Assembly (NCBI RefSeq): GCF_004151235.1
Contig: NZ_JUIV01000016.1
Location: forward strand, 1 to 64,000
DNA from: Flavobacterium anhuiense
GTDB taxonomy: Bacteria > Bacteroidota > Bacteroidia > Flavobacteriales > Flavobacteriaceae
Direction of reading: 5' to 3'
DNA: 64,000 nt
Made by a program: the position numbers and the translations under genes. Shown here one piece after another: positions 1 to 7,813 of this stretch. How positions within the stretch are numbered: the first letter of the stretch is position 1; every line of letters starts with the position of its first letter. The notes beneath the pieces are model-generated. The model saw nothing but the letters and a program-made list of their open reading frames with translations, ran no database searches and was not told the DNA's origin.

Positions 1-456
1 TAAATTATCTTTTGTTTCTTCCATTATGGCTGTGGCTTTAATAAAATAGCTTTCTATAGTTTTGATCTGCTCTTCTGAAAAAGTGGAAAGCAATGCCATA
101 GTTTTCTGCTGCAGTTCGTCAAAGGAAGGCTTGAGAAGCTTCATGCTGTTTTCGACATTTGGAACAATGATGACCTTTCTTCGGTCTTCTTTGGTGAAAT
201 GCCTTTCCACGAGCTTCATTTTTTCCAATCGGTCTATTAATCCCGTTACGGCACCTGTGCTTAAACCCGTAAGTTTTGAAATTTCTCCCGCGGTTATAGA
301 TTCGTAGGGAAGAATAAGCCCTAGATATTTGTGGTCGGTTCCCGAAAGCCCTGCTTTTCGTGCAATCGCAGCATGCATAAATGCAGATGCATCAGAATAC
401 TTTCTGCTCGCATTTTGGAATCTTAACAGTACATCTTGGTTATTAATTTCACTCAT
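1..456 (-). CDS. MarR-family transcriptional regulator, 3' end missing at window edge
   Basis: The reverse strand reads 152 codons from an ATG at 456 to the window edge with no stop, so the C-terminus is missing. The protein starts MSEINNQDVLLRF. It shows a winged-helix core with LTGLSTGAVTGLIDRL (about residues 62-77) as recognition helix, then the wing ERHFTKEDRRKV (84-95) with the D-R-R typical of MarR. The part after residue 100 looks like the C-terminal dimerisation helix. MarR proteins usually bind palindromes near their own promoters as dimers, and a suitable palindrome lies just upstream of this ATG. The ligand and target genes cannot be told from here. Family call is firm; function is open. 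Confidence 0.9.
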   Translation of the reverse strand, partial: MSEINNQDVLLRFQNASRKYSDASAFMHAAIARKAGLSGTDHKYLGLILPYESITAGEISKLTGLSTGAVTGLIDRLEKMKLVERHFTKEDRRKVIIVPNVENSMKLLKPSFDELQQKTMALLSTFSEEQIKTIESYFIKATAIMEETKDNL

Positions 457-458
457 AA

Positions 459-483
459 ACTAAGTATCTTAGTGACAAAGATA
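459..483 (-). promoter_or_regulatory. Promoter and candidate autoregulatory operator of the marR gene
   Basis: On the minus strand TATCTTTG (483-476) fits the Bacteroidota -7 box TAnnTTTG. It is followed at once by ACTAAGATACTTAGT (473-459), two perfect 6-bp arms around 3 bases, just before the marR ATG at 456. A palindrome over the likely transcription start is a normal place for a MarR operator. No clear -33 TTG is seen. Autoregulation is inference. Confidence 0.45.
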
Positions 484-515
484 AATAATTTATATGAGAA
501 TGTGAACTCTATTGA

Positions 516-629
516 AACGTTATTCAGGAAGCATTACGCCAAACATCAGACATTCTCGTGAGAAATGCCGAGGAAGAAAGCAGTGAAGGATGGATTGCAA
601 AGTGTGTAAATCCTTATACGTTGGCGTAA
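516..629 (+). pseudogene. Orphan coding-like tail, unrecognised
   Basis: A short plus-strand open frame ends at the TAA at 627-629 and reads like a real protein C-terminus (…EEESSEGWIAKCVNPYTLA). It has no start codon and a stop (513-515) just upstream, so it may be a remnant of a lost gene. I do not recognise the family. A 9-bp inverted repeat, TTACGCCAA (534-542) and TTGGCGTAA (621-629), brackets it and includes its stop codon. Chance is not excluded. Confidence 0.2.
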
Positions 630-636
630 GTTCAGC

Positions 637-1191
637 CTATATTATTCCTTTTGCCAATTCATTTTTCTTTTTGTAATATAGCTGGACTAATCCAGTTTCA
701 AATGTTTTTGCCGAAATAAATTCAAGCGTTTGTTCTGGTCTTCCATCTTTAAAAAGTCTTGTTCCGTCACCCAATAAAATGGGAATAACTGAAATTGTAA
801 ACTCATCTATCAAATTGTTCTTTAGAAGTTCATTTATGACTTCAGCGCCGCCATCACAATAAATATTTTTGCCTTTTTCAGATTTTAGTTTTTTGACAAG
901 TTCGACTATATTTCCTGTATAAAAAATTGTCCGCCCTATTTGTGGTCTTTCAGTTCGTGTGATGACATAAATATCTCTTTGACCGTTGTCGTAATGAGAT
1001 GAACCAATTTCCTTTAGAACATAATCATAAGTTTTTCTGCCAATAATTAAAGTATCTACATTAGCAGTAAATTCTGCATATCCATAATCTTCATCTTTTT
1101 TTTCGACAAGTTTCAAAAAGCTTAGATCGTCATTTGGCTTTGCTATGTAGCCATCTAAGCTCATAGCGATGAAAAGTGATATTTTTCGCAT
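637..1191 (-). CDS. Dihydrofolate reductase-like / RibD C-terminal domain protein
   Basis: A 184-residue cytoplasmic protein with the fold-defining N-terminus ISLFIAMSLDGYIA (residues 4-17). A central IYCDGGAEVINELL block forms the nucleotide-binding loop and VIPILLGDGTRLF lies near the C-terminus. These are standard for the small RibD_C/DHFR-like family, NADPH-binding reductases whose substrates are mostly unknown. True DHFR active-site features are not obvious, so a folate role should not be assumed. The gene lies 72 bp downstream of, and in the same direction as, the AraC regulator, a pairing that suggests the regulator controls it. TACATTTG on the minus strand (1223-1216) could be its own -7 box. 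Confidence 0.8.
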   Translation of the reverse strand: MRKISLFIAMSLDGYIAKPNDDLSFLKLVEKKDEDYGYAEFTANVDTLIIGRKTYDYVLKEIGSSHYDNGQRDIYVITRTERPQIGRTIFYTGNIVELVKKLKSEKGKNIYCDGGAEVINELLKNNLIDEFTISVIPILLGDGTRLFKDGRPEQTLEFISAKTFETGLVQLYYKKKNELAKGII

Positions 1192-1215
1192 TTTTTATTA
1201 AGTTTAATGTTTTGT

Positions 1216-1223
1216 CAAATGTA
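1216..1223 (-). promoter_or_regulatory. Possible -7 box for the DHFR-like gene
   Basis: TACATTTG on the minus strand matches TAnnTTTG and lies 24 bases before the ATG of the reductase gene. No TTG was found at the expected -33 distance, so support is weak. Confidence 0.3.
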
Positions 1224-1263
1224 CTTTTGTGCCACCGATTATACTTTGTAAAAATGCGACAAA

Positions 1264-1998
1264 TTACAATGATGATGGTGAAAGTCCAGTATTTCGCTTA
1301 ATTTCATTACTGAGATGCGAATGGTCATAATAGCCACATTCAAATGCAATATCCGAAAGACTTCGATCTTGATTTGTTTTTTTAATAATATTTAAAGCAT
1401 TTTGAAAACGAATGATATTTGAATATTCTTTTGGTGAGAGTCCAATGTATTTTTTAAAATTACGTTCCAACTGTCTTACTGTTGTGCAATTCTTTTTAGC
1501 CAATTCGTAAATGCTGATTTGTCCGTTTGCTAAATCGATATCATTAATAACAGATTGCAGAGGAATGTTTTTATTTTTTAATCTATCCAAATAGAAGCGG
1601 TTAAAATAATCGAATGATTTTTCAAATACCGTATCAGTATGAAAGGAATTAGATTTTTCAAATTCAACAGTATTGTTTATCAATATACGTTGCGGGTCGT
1701 AGCTATAGAAATTGGCAAAAGCAGCTGGTTTTAGACATGCTCCTGCTAAATGAGTATCCATATCTATTAAACTGTCTTTATAAGAATCCATTGCACCAAC
1801 AGCATAGGTTTTTCCAAACTCCAAAAAAAGAGAGCCATTATCGGTCAAACAGCTATTTCCTAAATTAATTATAATTCCGCTGCAGCCGTCAGGATAAACT
1901 CGTTCCTGTTGTGATTTGTATAGGTTTCCTTTCAGTTCCCAAAAGAAATGAATGTAAGGCTCTAATTCTTTACAAGGTTTTATTTTTTTGTACTCCAT
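1264..1998 (-). CDS. AraC-family transcriptional regulator
   Basis: A 244-residue regulator. The N-terminal region (YKKIKPCKELEPYIHFFWEL, near the start) resembles the DUF6597-type sensor domain often found in front of AraC domains. The C-terminal third holds two helix-turn-helix motifs, the first around ISIYELAKKNCTTVRQLERNF and the second LSDIAFECGYYDHSHLSNEI, ending TGLSPSSL. I chose the ATG at 1998 because MEYKKIKP is a natural start for this family. A TTG at 2019 would add seven residues, MKQKNGC. The protein is probably cytoplasmic and probably controls itself and the reductase gene downstream. It does not share the operators of the PUL that starts on the other strand at 2.1 kb. Confidence 0.88.
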   Translation of the reverse strand: MEYKKIKPCKELEPYIHFFWELKGNLYKSQQERVYPDGCSGIIINLGNSCLTDNGSLFLEFGKTYAVGAMDSYKDSLIDMDTHLAGACLKPAAFANFYSYDPQRILINNTVEFEKSNSFHTDTVFEKSFDYFNRFYLDRLKNKNIPLQSVINDIDLANGQISIYELAKKNCTTVRQLERNFKKYIGLSPKEYSNIIRFQNALNIIKKTNQDRSLSDIAFECGYYDHSHLSNEIKRNTGLSPSSL

Positions 1999-2107
1999 AC
2001 ATCCATTTTTTTGTTTCAAAAATAGGTAACCTTCGTTCGATATAGCAGATTGGTACGAATTTAAGCTTTAATTTCAAAAATGCCTATTAAATAGTCTGTG
2101 AAATATG

Positions 2108-2162
2108 TCTATGCTTTTGACTGATAAATCCATCTTATAGGACATCATTATATATAATTTTA
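2108..2162 (+). promoter_or_regulatory. PUL promoter with 21-bp-spaced direct repeat, upstream of GH89
   Basis: TCTATGCTTTTGA begins at 2108 and TCCAT at 2129, so the half-sites start 21 bp apart. The -7-like box TAATTTTA lies at 2155-2162, 26 bp from the start of the second half-site. The promoters before susC (4697) and MIOX (21432) have exactly the same spacings. Two direct half-sites two helical turns apart suit the AraC-type DNA-binding domain of the hybrid regulator at 16986-21017. This copy is the most degenerate of the three. It predicts a leader of about 160 nt before the GH89 start. The rest of the 2000-2328 gap holds only the hairpin described next. Confidence 0.6.
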
Positions 2163-2256
2163 TTTTTCAGTTCAGGATCTCATGGTTTGGTTCTGGGTTT
2201 TATGTAAGACCGCTAATTATTAGTGAAAAATTTTTGTTAGGTTTTGTTTGTGCAGG

Positions 2257-2283
2257 GGAGATTAATTTAATTATTTAATCTCC
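2257..2283 (+). other. Leader hairpin upstream of GH89
   Basis: GGAGATTAA (2257-2265) pairs perfectly with TTAATCTCC (2275-2283) around a 9-base loop, followed by T-rich TTTGCTTTATTT. No gene ends upstream on this strand, so it is not an ordinary gene-end terminator. If transcription starts near 2169 it sits in the GH89 leader and could act as an attenuator or mRNA stabiliser. Function is unknown. Confidence 0.4.
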
Positions 2284-2328
2284 TTTGCTTTATTTGGCTA
2301 AAGTGAATTAAGACAATTTAATAAATAT

Positions 2329-4506
2329 ATGATTTATATGAAAAGTGAGAATTTTAAAATTAAAAAGAGCAGTTCCCTGAAATTGGCTGTTGTGGCTTGT
2401 ATGCTCTTGTTTTGCGGTTCCGTAAAAGGGATTTGCCAAAATGAAGAAAAAACAAAAAGTGCTTTTGGGGTTATTGAAAGGCTTGTTGGGAGTCGCGTTA
2501 ACGAATTTCAGTTAAGCATTGAGGAAGACAAAAAAAGTAAATCGGACTGGTTTGAAATTGAAACAGATAATAATCTCGTAAAGATAAAAGCTTCTACTAA
2601 TACAGCAATCTGCTATGCTGCATATAATTTTTTAAAAGACATAGGAGCAGTTTTAATTAGTTGGGAAGGAACCAGAATTGAACTGCCTAAAACATGGCCG
2701 AAATATTCAAAAAATGGAGATACGCCTTTTCAATACAGAGAATACCTCAATGCTTGTACTTTTGGCTATACAACTCCTTGGTGGGATTGGAAACGCTGGG
2801 AACAAGAAATTGACTGGATGGCTTTTCACGGGATAAATCTTCCAACTGCTATGGAAGGTCAAGAAGCGGTTTGGCAGGAACTGTGGAAAGAATATGGCTT
2901 AACCAATGCGCAATTAGAATCTCACTTTGCAGGCCCAGCCTATCTGCCTTGGCAGCGTATGGGAAATATTAATAGTCTAGAAGGACCGTTGCCACAGGAG
3001 TGGTTTTTTAAAAAAGAAGCTCTTCAAAAGAAAATCTTAGAACGAATGAGAGCTTTAGATATGCATCCTGTTGTGCCAGCTTTTAGCGGTTATGTGCCAA
3101 AGGCTTTCGCCGAAAAACATCCCGAAGCTAAAATAACCGAACTTAAATCATGGTCAGGCGGTGGATTTGCAAGCACTTTTCTGTTAGATTCCAAAGATCC
3201 TTTATTCAAACAAATAGGAAAACGCTTTATTGAAATTTATACCAAAATGTACGGAAAGTCTAATTTTTATTTAGCCGATTCTTTCAATGAAATAGAACCT
3301 CCTGTTTCAGAACATAATAAATATGAAGAACTTTCTAATTATGGAAGTGCTGTTTATGAAACTATAAACGAAGCGGCTCCTGGTGCAGTTTGGGTTATGC
3401 AAGGATGGCTTTTTGGAGATAATAAAGAATTTTGGACAAAGGAAGCGACGAAGGCATTTTTAAGCAAAGTTCCAAATGAGAAAGTGATGGTTCAAGATTA
3501 TGCCAACGATAGATATAAAGTATGGGAAAATCAAGAAGCTTTTTATGGCAAACAATGGACATACGGATATGTGCATAATTACGGAGGATCGAACCCTGTT
3601 TATGGAGATTTGAATTTTTATAAAGACGAATTAGCAAGCTTACTTAAAAATTCAAATAGAGGAAATATTGTAGGCTACGGAGCAATGCCTGAAGGATTAA
3701 ATAACAATTCGATAGTTTACGAATATATATATGATCTGCCATGGACTAAAGCAGAACAGCCTTTAAATGATTGGATGGCTAAATATTTAAATGCAAGGTA
3801 TGGGCAGACTTCAGAATCTGTTTTTCATGCTTGGGAATTATTGATCAAATCTGTTTATAATGTTAAATATTGGGAAACACGTTGGTGGAACGACTGGGCT
3901 GGAGCATATCTATTATTCAAACGTCCTACAATCAAAATTACAGAGTTTAAAGGAAATCCGGGAGACAAAAGCAAATTAAAAGAAGCTTTGGATATTTTGA
4001 AAATAGAAGCTAAAAAGTACAGTAAGAAGAATCTTATTCAATACGATTTAATCGATGTTTCAAGGCATTACAATTCACTTTCTATTGACGAAGAATTGAT
4101 TGAATGCGTAAAAGCGTATCAGGAGAAAAACATTGCAAAAGGAGATCAATTGTTTAAACAGATCGAAAAACAAGTTTTAGAAACAGATAAGATGATGTCT
4201 GGACAACCTTTAAATAATTTAGACCAATGGGTTAAATCGGCCTCAGATTACGGAAGTTCGGCAGAGGTTTCTTCATTATATATCAAAAATGCTAAAACAT
4301 TAATAACTCTTTGGGGTGGAGAAGGGCATCTTAATGATTATGCTTCAAGATCATGGAAAGGAATGTATAAAGAATTTTACTGGCCAAGATGGAAAATGTT
4401 TTTGCAAGCTTTAAAAAAGGCATCAGTTGGCAATACTTCTTTTGATGAAAGTAAGGAAAGAGAATCAATTAAAAATTGGGAAATTAATTGGACAAAAAAC
4501 AAATAA
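2329..4506 (+). CDS. GH89 alpha-N-acetylglucosaminidase (NAGLU-like)
   Basis: A 725-residue secreted enzyme. A signal peptide (KLAVVACMLLFCGSVKG, about 18-34) precedes the NAGLU N-terminal domain. The central barrel has the family hallmarks PWWDWKRWEQEIDWMAFHGI (150-169), GPAYLPWQRMGN (202-213), FNEIEPP with E321, and GAMPEGLNNN with E455. E321 and E455 correspond to the two catalytic glutamates of human NAGLU. The family cleaves terminal alpha-linked GlcNAc from heparan sulfate, mucin or other glycans with retention. An ATG at 2338 is an equally plausible start. The gene lies just upstream of susC and has its own copy of the PUL operator. No heparan lyase or sulfatase is nearby, so the substrate is more likely another alpha-GlcN(Ac) glycan; see the inositol-glycan finding. 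Confidence 0.93.
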   Translation: MIYMKSENFKIKKSSSLKLAVVACMLLFCGSVKGICQNEEKTKSAFGVIERLVGSRVNEFQLSIEEDKKSKSDWFEIETDNNLVKIKASTNTAICYAAYNFLKDIGAVLISWEGTRIELPKTWPKYSKNGDTPFQYREYLNACTFGYTTPWWDWKRWEQEIDWMAFHGINLPTAMEGQEAVWQELWKEYGLTNAQLESHFAGPAYLPWQRMGNINSLEGPLPQEWFFKKEALQKKILERMRALDMHPVVPAFSGYVPKAFAEKHPEAKITELKSWSGGGFASTFLLDSKDPLFKQIGKRFIEIYTKMYGKSNFYLADSFNEIEPPVSEHNKYEELSNYGSAVYETINEAAPGAVWVMQGWLFGDNKEFWTKEATKAFLSKVPNEKVMVQDYANDRYKVWENQEAFYGKQWTYGYVHNYGGSNPVYGDLNFYKDELASLLKNSNRGNIVGYGAMPEGLNNNSIVYEYIYDLPWTKAEQPLNDWMAKYLNARYGQTSESVFHAWELLIKSVYNVKYWETRWWNDWAGAYLLFKRPTIKITEFKGNPGDKSKLKEALDILKIEAKKYSKKNLIQYDLIDVSRHYNSLSIDEELIECVKAYQEKNIAKGDQLFKQIEKQVLETDKMMSGQPLNNLDQWVKSASDYGSSAEVSSLYIKNAKTLITLWGGEGHLNDYASRSWKGMYKEFYWPRWKMFLQALKKASVGNTSFDESKERESIKNWEINWTKNK

Positions 4507-4696
4507 AAGATTCTAAGATTACAATTAATGCGTATATAAACATAATTTAAGCTCATATTTATAAAATAACCTAAAGCGATACTATCTGTATGAAAAAGAA
4601 AAACTTTCGAAATCGATTTATTAGTCAGTTTTTGACTATATAATTGTAGAAAAAAAACTTTGCAAAGCCTTATTACCATTGACTTTATAGAAATTA

Positions 4697-4751
4697 TCCA
4701 TGTTTATGAATAACTTGTCCATTTGTTAACATTTCTTTAGCGCTAATTTCG
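4697..4751 (+). promoter_or_regulatory. PUL promoter upstream of susC
   Basis: TCCATGTTTATGA starts at 4697 and the second TCCAT at 4718, 21 bp later. TTG (4723-4725) is the -33 element and TAATTTCG (4744-4751) the -7 box, 18 bp from it and 26 bp from the second half-site. The same layout is seen at 2108 and 21432. The gene starts 31 bases downstream. Probable operator of the hybrid two-component regulator of this locus. Confidence 0.65.
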
Positions 4752-4782
4752 TCAATACTTTAACTAATTAACCAATATTACA

Positions 4783-7700
4783 ATGGAAAAACTTAAACTT
4801 TTATTATTAGCCTTCTTCTTTGGCTTCTCAATTAATACCTGGGCACAAAAAACAGATGTGTCAGGTGTGGTATTGGATGACAAAGGTATTCCTCTGCCAG
4901 CCGTTAATGTACTTGAAAAAGGTACAACTAATACTGTAACAACAGATTTTGACGGTAAATTTAAAATTACTGCTTCAAACAAAAATGCTACACTTGTATT
5001 CTCTTTTATGGGATTTGAAGATCAAGCTGTTAAATTAGACGGAACGAAAACAAATTATTCGATTAAATTGCTTTCTACTACAACCAATCTAGAACAAGTT
5101 GTTGTTGTAGGTTACGGTAAAGGATCACGTAAAAACTTAACCACTGCAGTTTCTTCTGTTAAGGCTGAAGATTTGAACAGAGGTGCAATCAGCGACGTTG
5201 GACAACTTTTGCAAGGAAAGGTTTCTGGTTTGAATATTTCTTCCAGTGGCGATCCAACAAAAACGGCTTCTGTTGTTTTGCGTGGGGCTTCAACATTAAA
5301 TAGTTCTCAAGGACCGTTTTATGTAATTGATGGTATTCCTGGTGTAGACATTTCTGTGATTTCGCCAGATGATATTGCGACTATTGACGTTTTGAAAGAT
5401 GCTGCTGCAACAGCAATTTATGGTAACCGTGCTGCAAACGGGGTTATTATGGTAACAACAAAAAAAGGAAGTAAGGGTAGAACGCAAGTGGCGTACAATG
5501 GATATGTTGGTTGGGAAGAAGTTTCAAACAATCTGGATATGATGAATGCAGATCAGTTGAGAGATTTTACAACAAGAAACAATTTAAATTTTACTCCAGA
5601 AAATGACAAAGGTGCCAACACGAACTGGCAAAAAGAAATTTTAAGACCTGGACGTGCCAAATCAAGCAGCCATAACCTTTCTATGAGTGGTGGAGGAGAT
5701 CACGGAAGCTATACTGCAAGCATCACTTCGATTAATAAAGAAGGAGTTATGTTAAAAAGTGATTTCTCTCGTATAATTGCTCGTTTGTCTGTTGAACAAT
5801 ATGCTTTTGACGATAAAGTTAAATTTGGCTTGAACGTTACTAATTCAAATACGAAATATCAAAATGTACCGCAACGTAATACAGTGCTTTTGCAGGCAGC
5901 AAGTTATCTTCCTGTATCTCCGGTAAGAAATCCTGACGGTAGTCTTTTTGAAAATTTTGTGAGCCCAGGATATTTTAACCCTGTAGCCTTAATTGAGCAT
6001 GGTACTGACGAAACTAGAACAGACAACCTTGTAGGTAATCTTACTGCAGAAGTAAAACTTCCTTTTGGAATTACGTATAATTTGAATTTAGCACATCAGA
6101 GATTAACTGCATCTCATGGAGAGTTTTATGACAGTTATTATTCTCAATACAACAGTGCCAACTTTTACAATAACCCAGATCCACCTTTGACAAAAACATT
6201 GGTTAATTTTGGTGTAAATGGTTCTGCATTGAGAAATTCGTATGAAACTAGAAATAATATTATAGAGAGTTTCTTCACATGGGATAAAACATTTGGAGAT
6301 CATAAAATAAAAGCTGTTTTGGGTTACTCATGGCAGGAAAATACTTTAGGAGACGGTTTTCAAGCTACTACGACAAACTTTCCTGTAGATAATGTTGGAT
6401 ATAATAACTTAGCTTTAAGTAATTACACTTCAGTTAATGGTTATGTAGTAAATTTTGGAGATAGCAGAGCCTACCAAAAAACACGTTTAATTTCATACTT
6501 CGGACGTTTAAACTATAATTATAAAGATAAATATCTTTTGCAAGGATCTCTAAGAAGAGACGGTGGATCTATGTTTGGTGCAAATAACCAATGGGGATAT
6601 TTTCCATCTGTAGGAGGTGCTTGGAGATTAGATAAAGAAAGTTTTATGCAGAACCAGAATGTTTTTAGCGATTTGAAACTGCGTGCAAGCTGGGGGGTAA
6701 CAGGAAATTCTTCTGGGTTTAATGCTTACACGGCTCAATTTATATCTGGAAGTTTAGGAACTTTTTATTACAACGGACAGCAGATTGGGGCTTATGGACC
6801 TAACCAGGCAGCAAATCCTGATTTGAAGTGGGAAAAAACAGCGACAGCAAATATTGGACTTGATTTCTCTATTGCAAAAGGAAAAGTAACAGGTTCTGTT
6901 GACGTTTACGACAAAAAGACAACAGATATGATCTTCAACTATAATGTTAATCCAGTATTGGTGCCAGTAGGAACAATTGTGGCAAATGGAGGTACAATGT
7001 CTAATAAAGGTATTGAGCTTAGCTTAAGCACAACTCCAGTTAAAACGGCAAATTTCAGCTGGAATTCTAACCTGAATTTGGCTCATAACAAAAATGAGAT
7101 CGTGAAATTAACTAGTCCGTTTTTTGTTGGAGGTGACTCTATCCGCCGTGTACAGCCAGACGGAGGTGGACAAACAGGAAGTACTTTGCAGATTTTTAAA
7201 GAAGGAAAACCTCTTGGGCAATTCTTTACATTGAAATATGCAGGGAAAAATGCAGATGGGGTTTCTCAGTATTATGACAAAAATGGTGACTTGACTACAA
7301 CACCGCAAATCGGAGTAGATTATCATTATGCAGGAAGTGCACAGCCTAAATTATTAATGGGATGGGCAAATAATTTTCAATACAAAAAATTTGATTTAAG
7401 TATTTTCTTCAGAGGAGTTTTTGGAAATAAAATTTTCAACGCAACTCGTGCCGATTTGTTTAGACCAAGCACGGCAATGACCAATAATATTTTGGTTGAT
7501 GCAGGAAATGAATCTCCAAATGATTTAAACTCATTTAAATATTCAGATCGTTTTATCGAAGACGGCAGCTATATAAGATTGGACAACATGACATTAGGAT
7601 ATAATTTTGGTAAAGTGGGCAGATACATAAGCAGTCTTCGCCTTTATCACACGGTAAATAATGTATTTGTGATTACTAAATATACTGGAATTGATCCTGA

Positions 7701-7794
7701 GGTAGAACAAGGAGGAACAGCTCCTGGTGTAGATTCAAATAACTTCTATCCAAAAACAAGAACGTATTTGTTCGGTTTAAATGTGACCTTCTAA
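4783..7794 (+). CDS. SusC/RagA-family TonB-dependent outer membrane transporter
   Basis: A 1003-residue outer membrane protein. After a signal peptide (MEKLKLLLLAFFFGFSINTWA) comes a carboxypeptidase-regulatory-like domain (VSGVVLDDKGIPLPAVNV, near residue 26), then LEQVVVVGYG, the usual SusC TonB-box region near residue 105. The plug domain has VIDGIPGVDISVISPDDIAT and DAAATAIYGNRAANGVIMVT. The long remainder is the beta-barrel, ending in YLFGLNVTF with a terminal aromatic. There is no N-terminal STN domain, unlike the second SusC at 47-50.6 kb, which agrees with control by a hybrid two-component system rather than an anti-sigma factor. It imports oligosaccharides together with the SusD lipoprotein encoded 19 bp downstream. 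The substrate is inferred only from its neighbours. Confidence 0.96.
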   Translation: MEKLKLLLLAFFFGFSINTWAQKTDVSGVVLDDKGIPLPAVNVLEKGTTNTVTTDFDGKFKITASNKNATLVFSFMGFEDQAVKLDGTKTNYSIKLLSTTTNLEQVVVVGYGKGSRKNLTTAVSSVKAEDLNRGAISDVGQLLQGKVSGLNISSSGDPTKTASVVLRGASTLNSSQGPFYVIDGIPGVDISVISPDDIATIDVLKDAAATAIYGNRAANGVIMVTTKKGSKGRTQVAYNGYVGWEEVSNNLDMMNADQLRDFTTRNNLNFTPENDKGANTNWQKEILRPGRAKSSSHNLSMSGGGDHGSYTASITSINKEGVMLKSDFSRIIARLSVEQYAFDDKVKFGLNVTNSNTKYQNVPQRNTVLLQAASYLPVSPVRNPDGSLFENFVSPGYFNPVALIEHGTDETRTDNLVGNLTAEVKLPFGITYNLNLAHQRLTASHGEFYDSYYSQYNSANFYNNPDPPLTKTLVNFGVNGSALRNSYETRNNIIESFFTWDKTFGDHKIKAVLGYSWQENTLGDGFQATTTNFPVDNVGYNNLALSNYTSVNGYVVNFGDSRAYQKTRLISYFGRLNYNYKDKYLLQGSLRRDGGSMFGANNQWGYFPSVGGAWRLDKESFMQNQNVFSDLKLRASWGVTGNSSGFNAYTAQFISGSLGTFYYNGQQIGAYGPNQAANPDLKWEKTATANIGLDFSIAKGKVTGSVDVYDKKTTDMIFNYNVNPVLVPVGTIVANGGTMSNKGIELSLSTTPVKTANFSWNSNLNLAHNKNEIVKLTSPFFVGGDSIRRVQPDGGGQTGSTLQIFKEGKPLGQFFTLKYAGKNADGVSQYYDKNGDLTTTPQIGVDYHYAGSAQPKLLMGWANNFQYKKFDLSIFFRGVFGNKIFNATRADLFRPSTAMTNNILVDAGNESPNDLNSFKYSDRFIEDGSYIRLDNMTLGYNFGKVGRYISSLRLYHTVNNVFVITKYTGIDPEVEQGGTAPGVDSNNFYPKTRTYLFGLNVTF

Positions 7795-7813
7795 AAATTA
7801 AATGCTAAAAATT

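Noticed and set aside
1999..2019. TTG start for the AraC regulator
   Set aside because: The ATG at 1998 gives the usual family N-terminus; the extra seven residues have no support.
2329..4506. Heparan sulfate utilization as the role of GH89 plus the HGSNAT-like protein
   Set aside because: No polysaccharide lyase, sulfatase or GH88 is in the locus; mannosidases and MIOX do not fit heparan.
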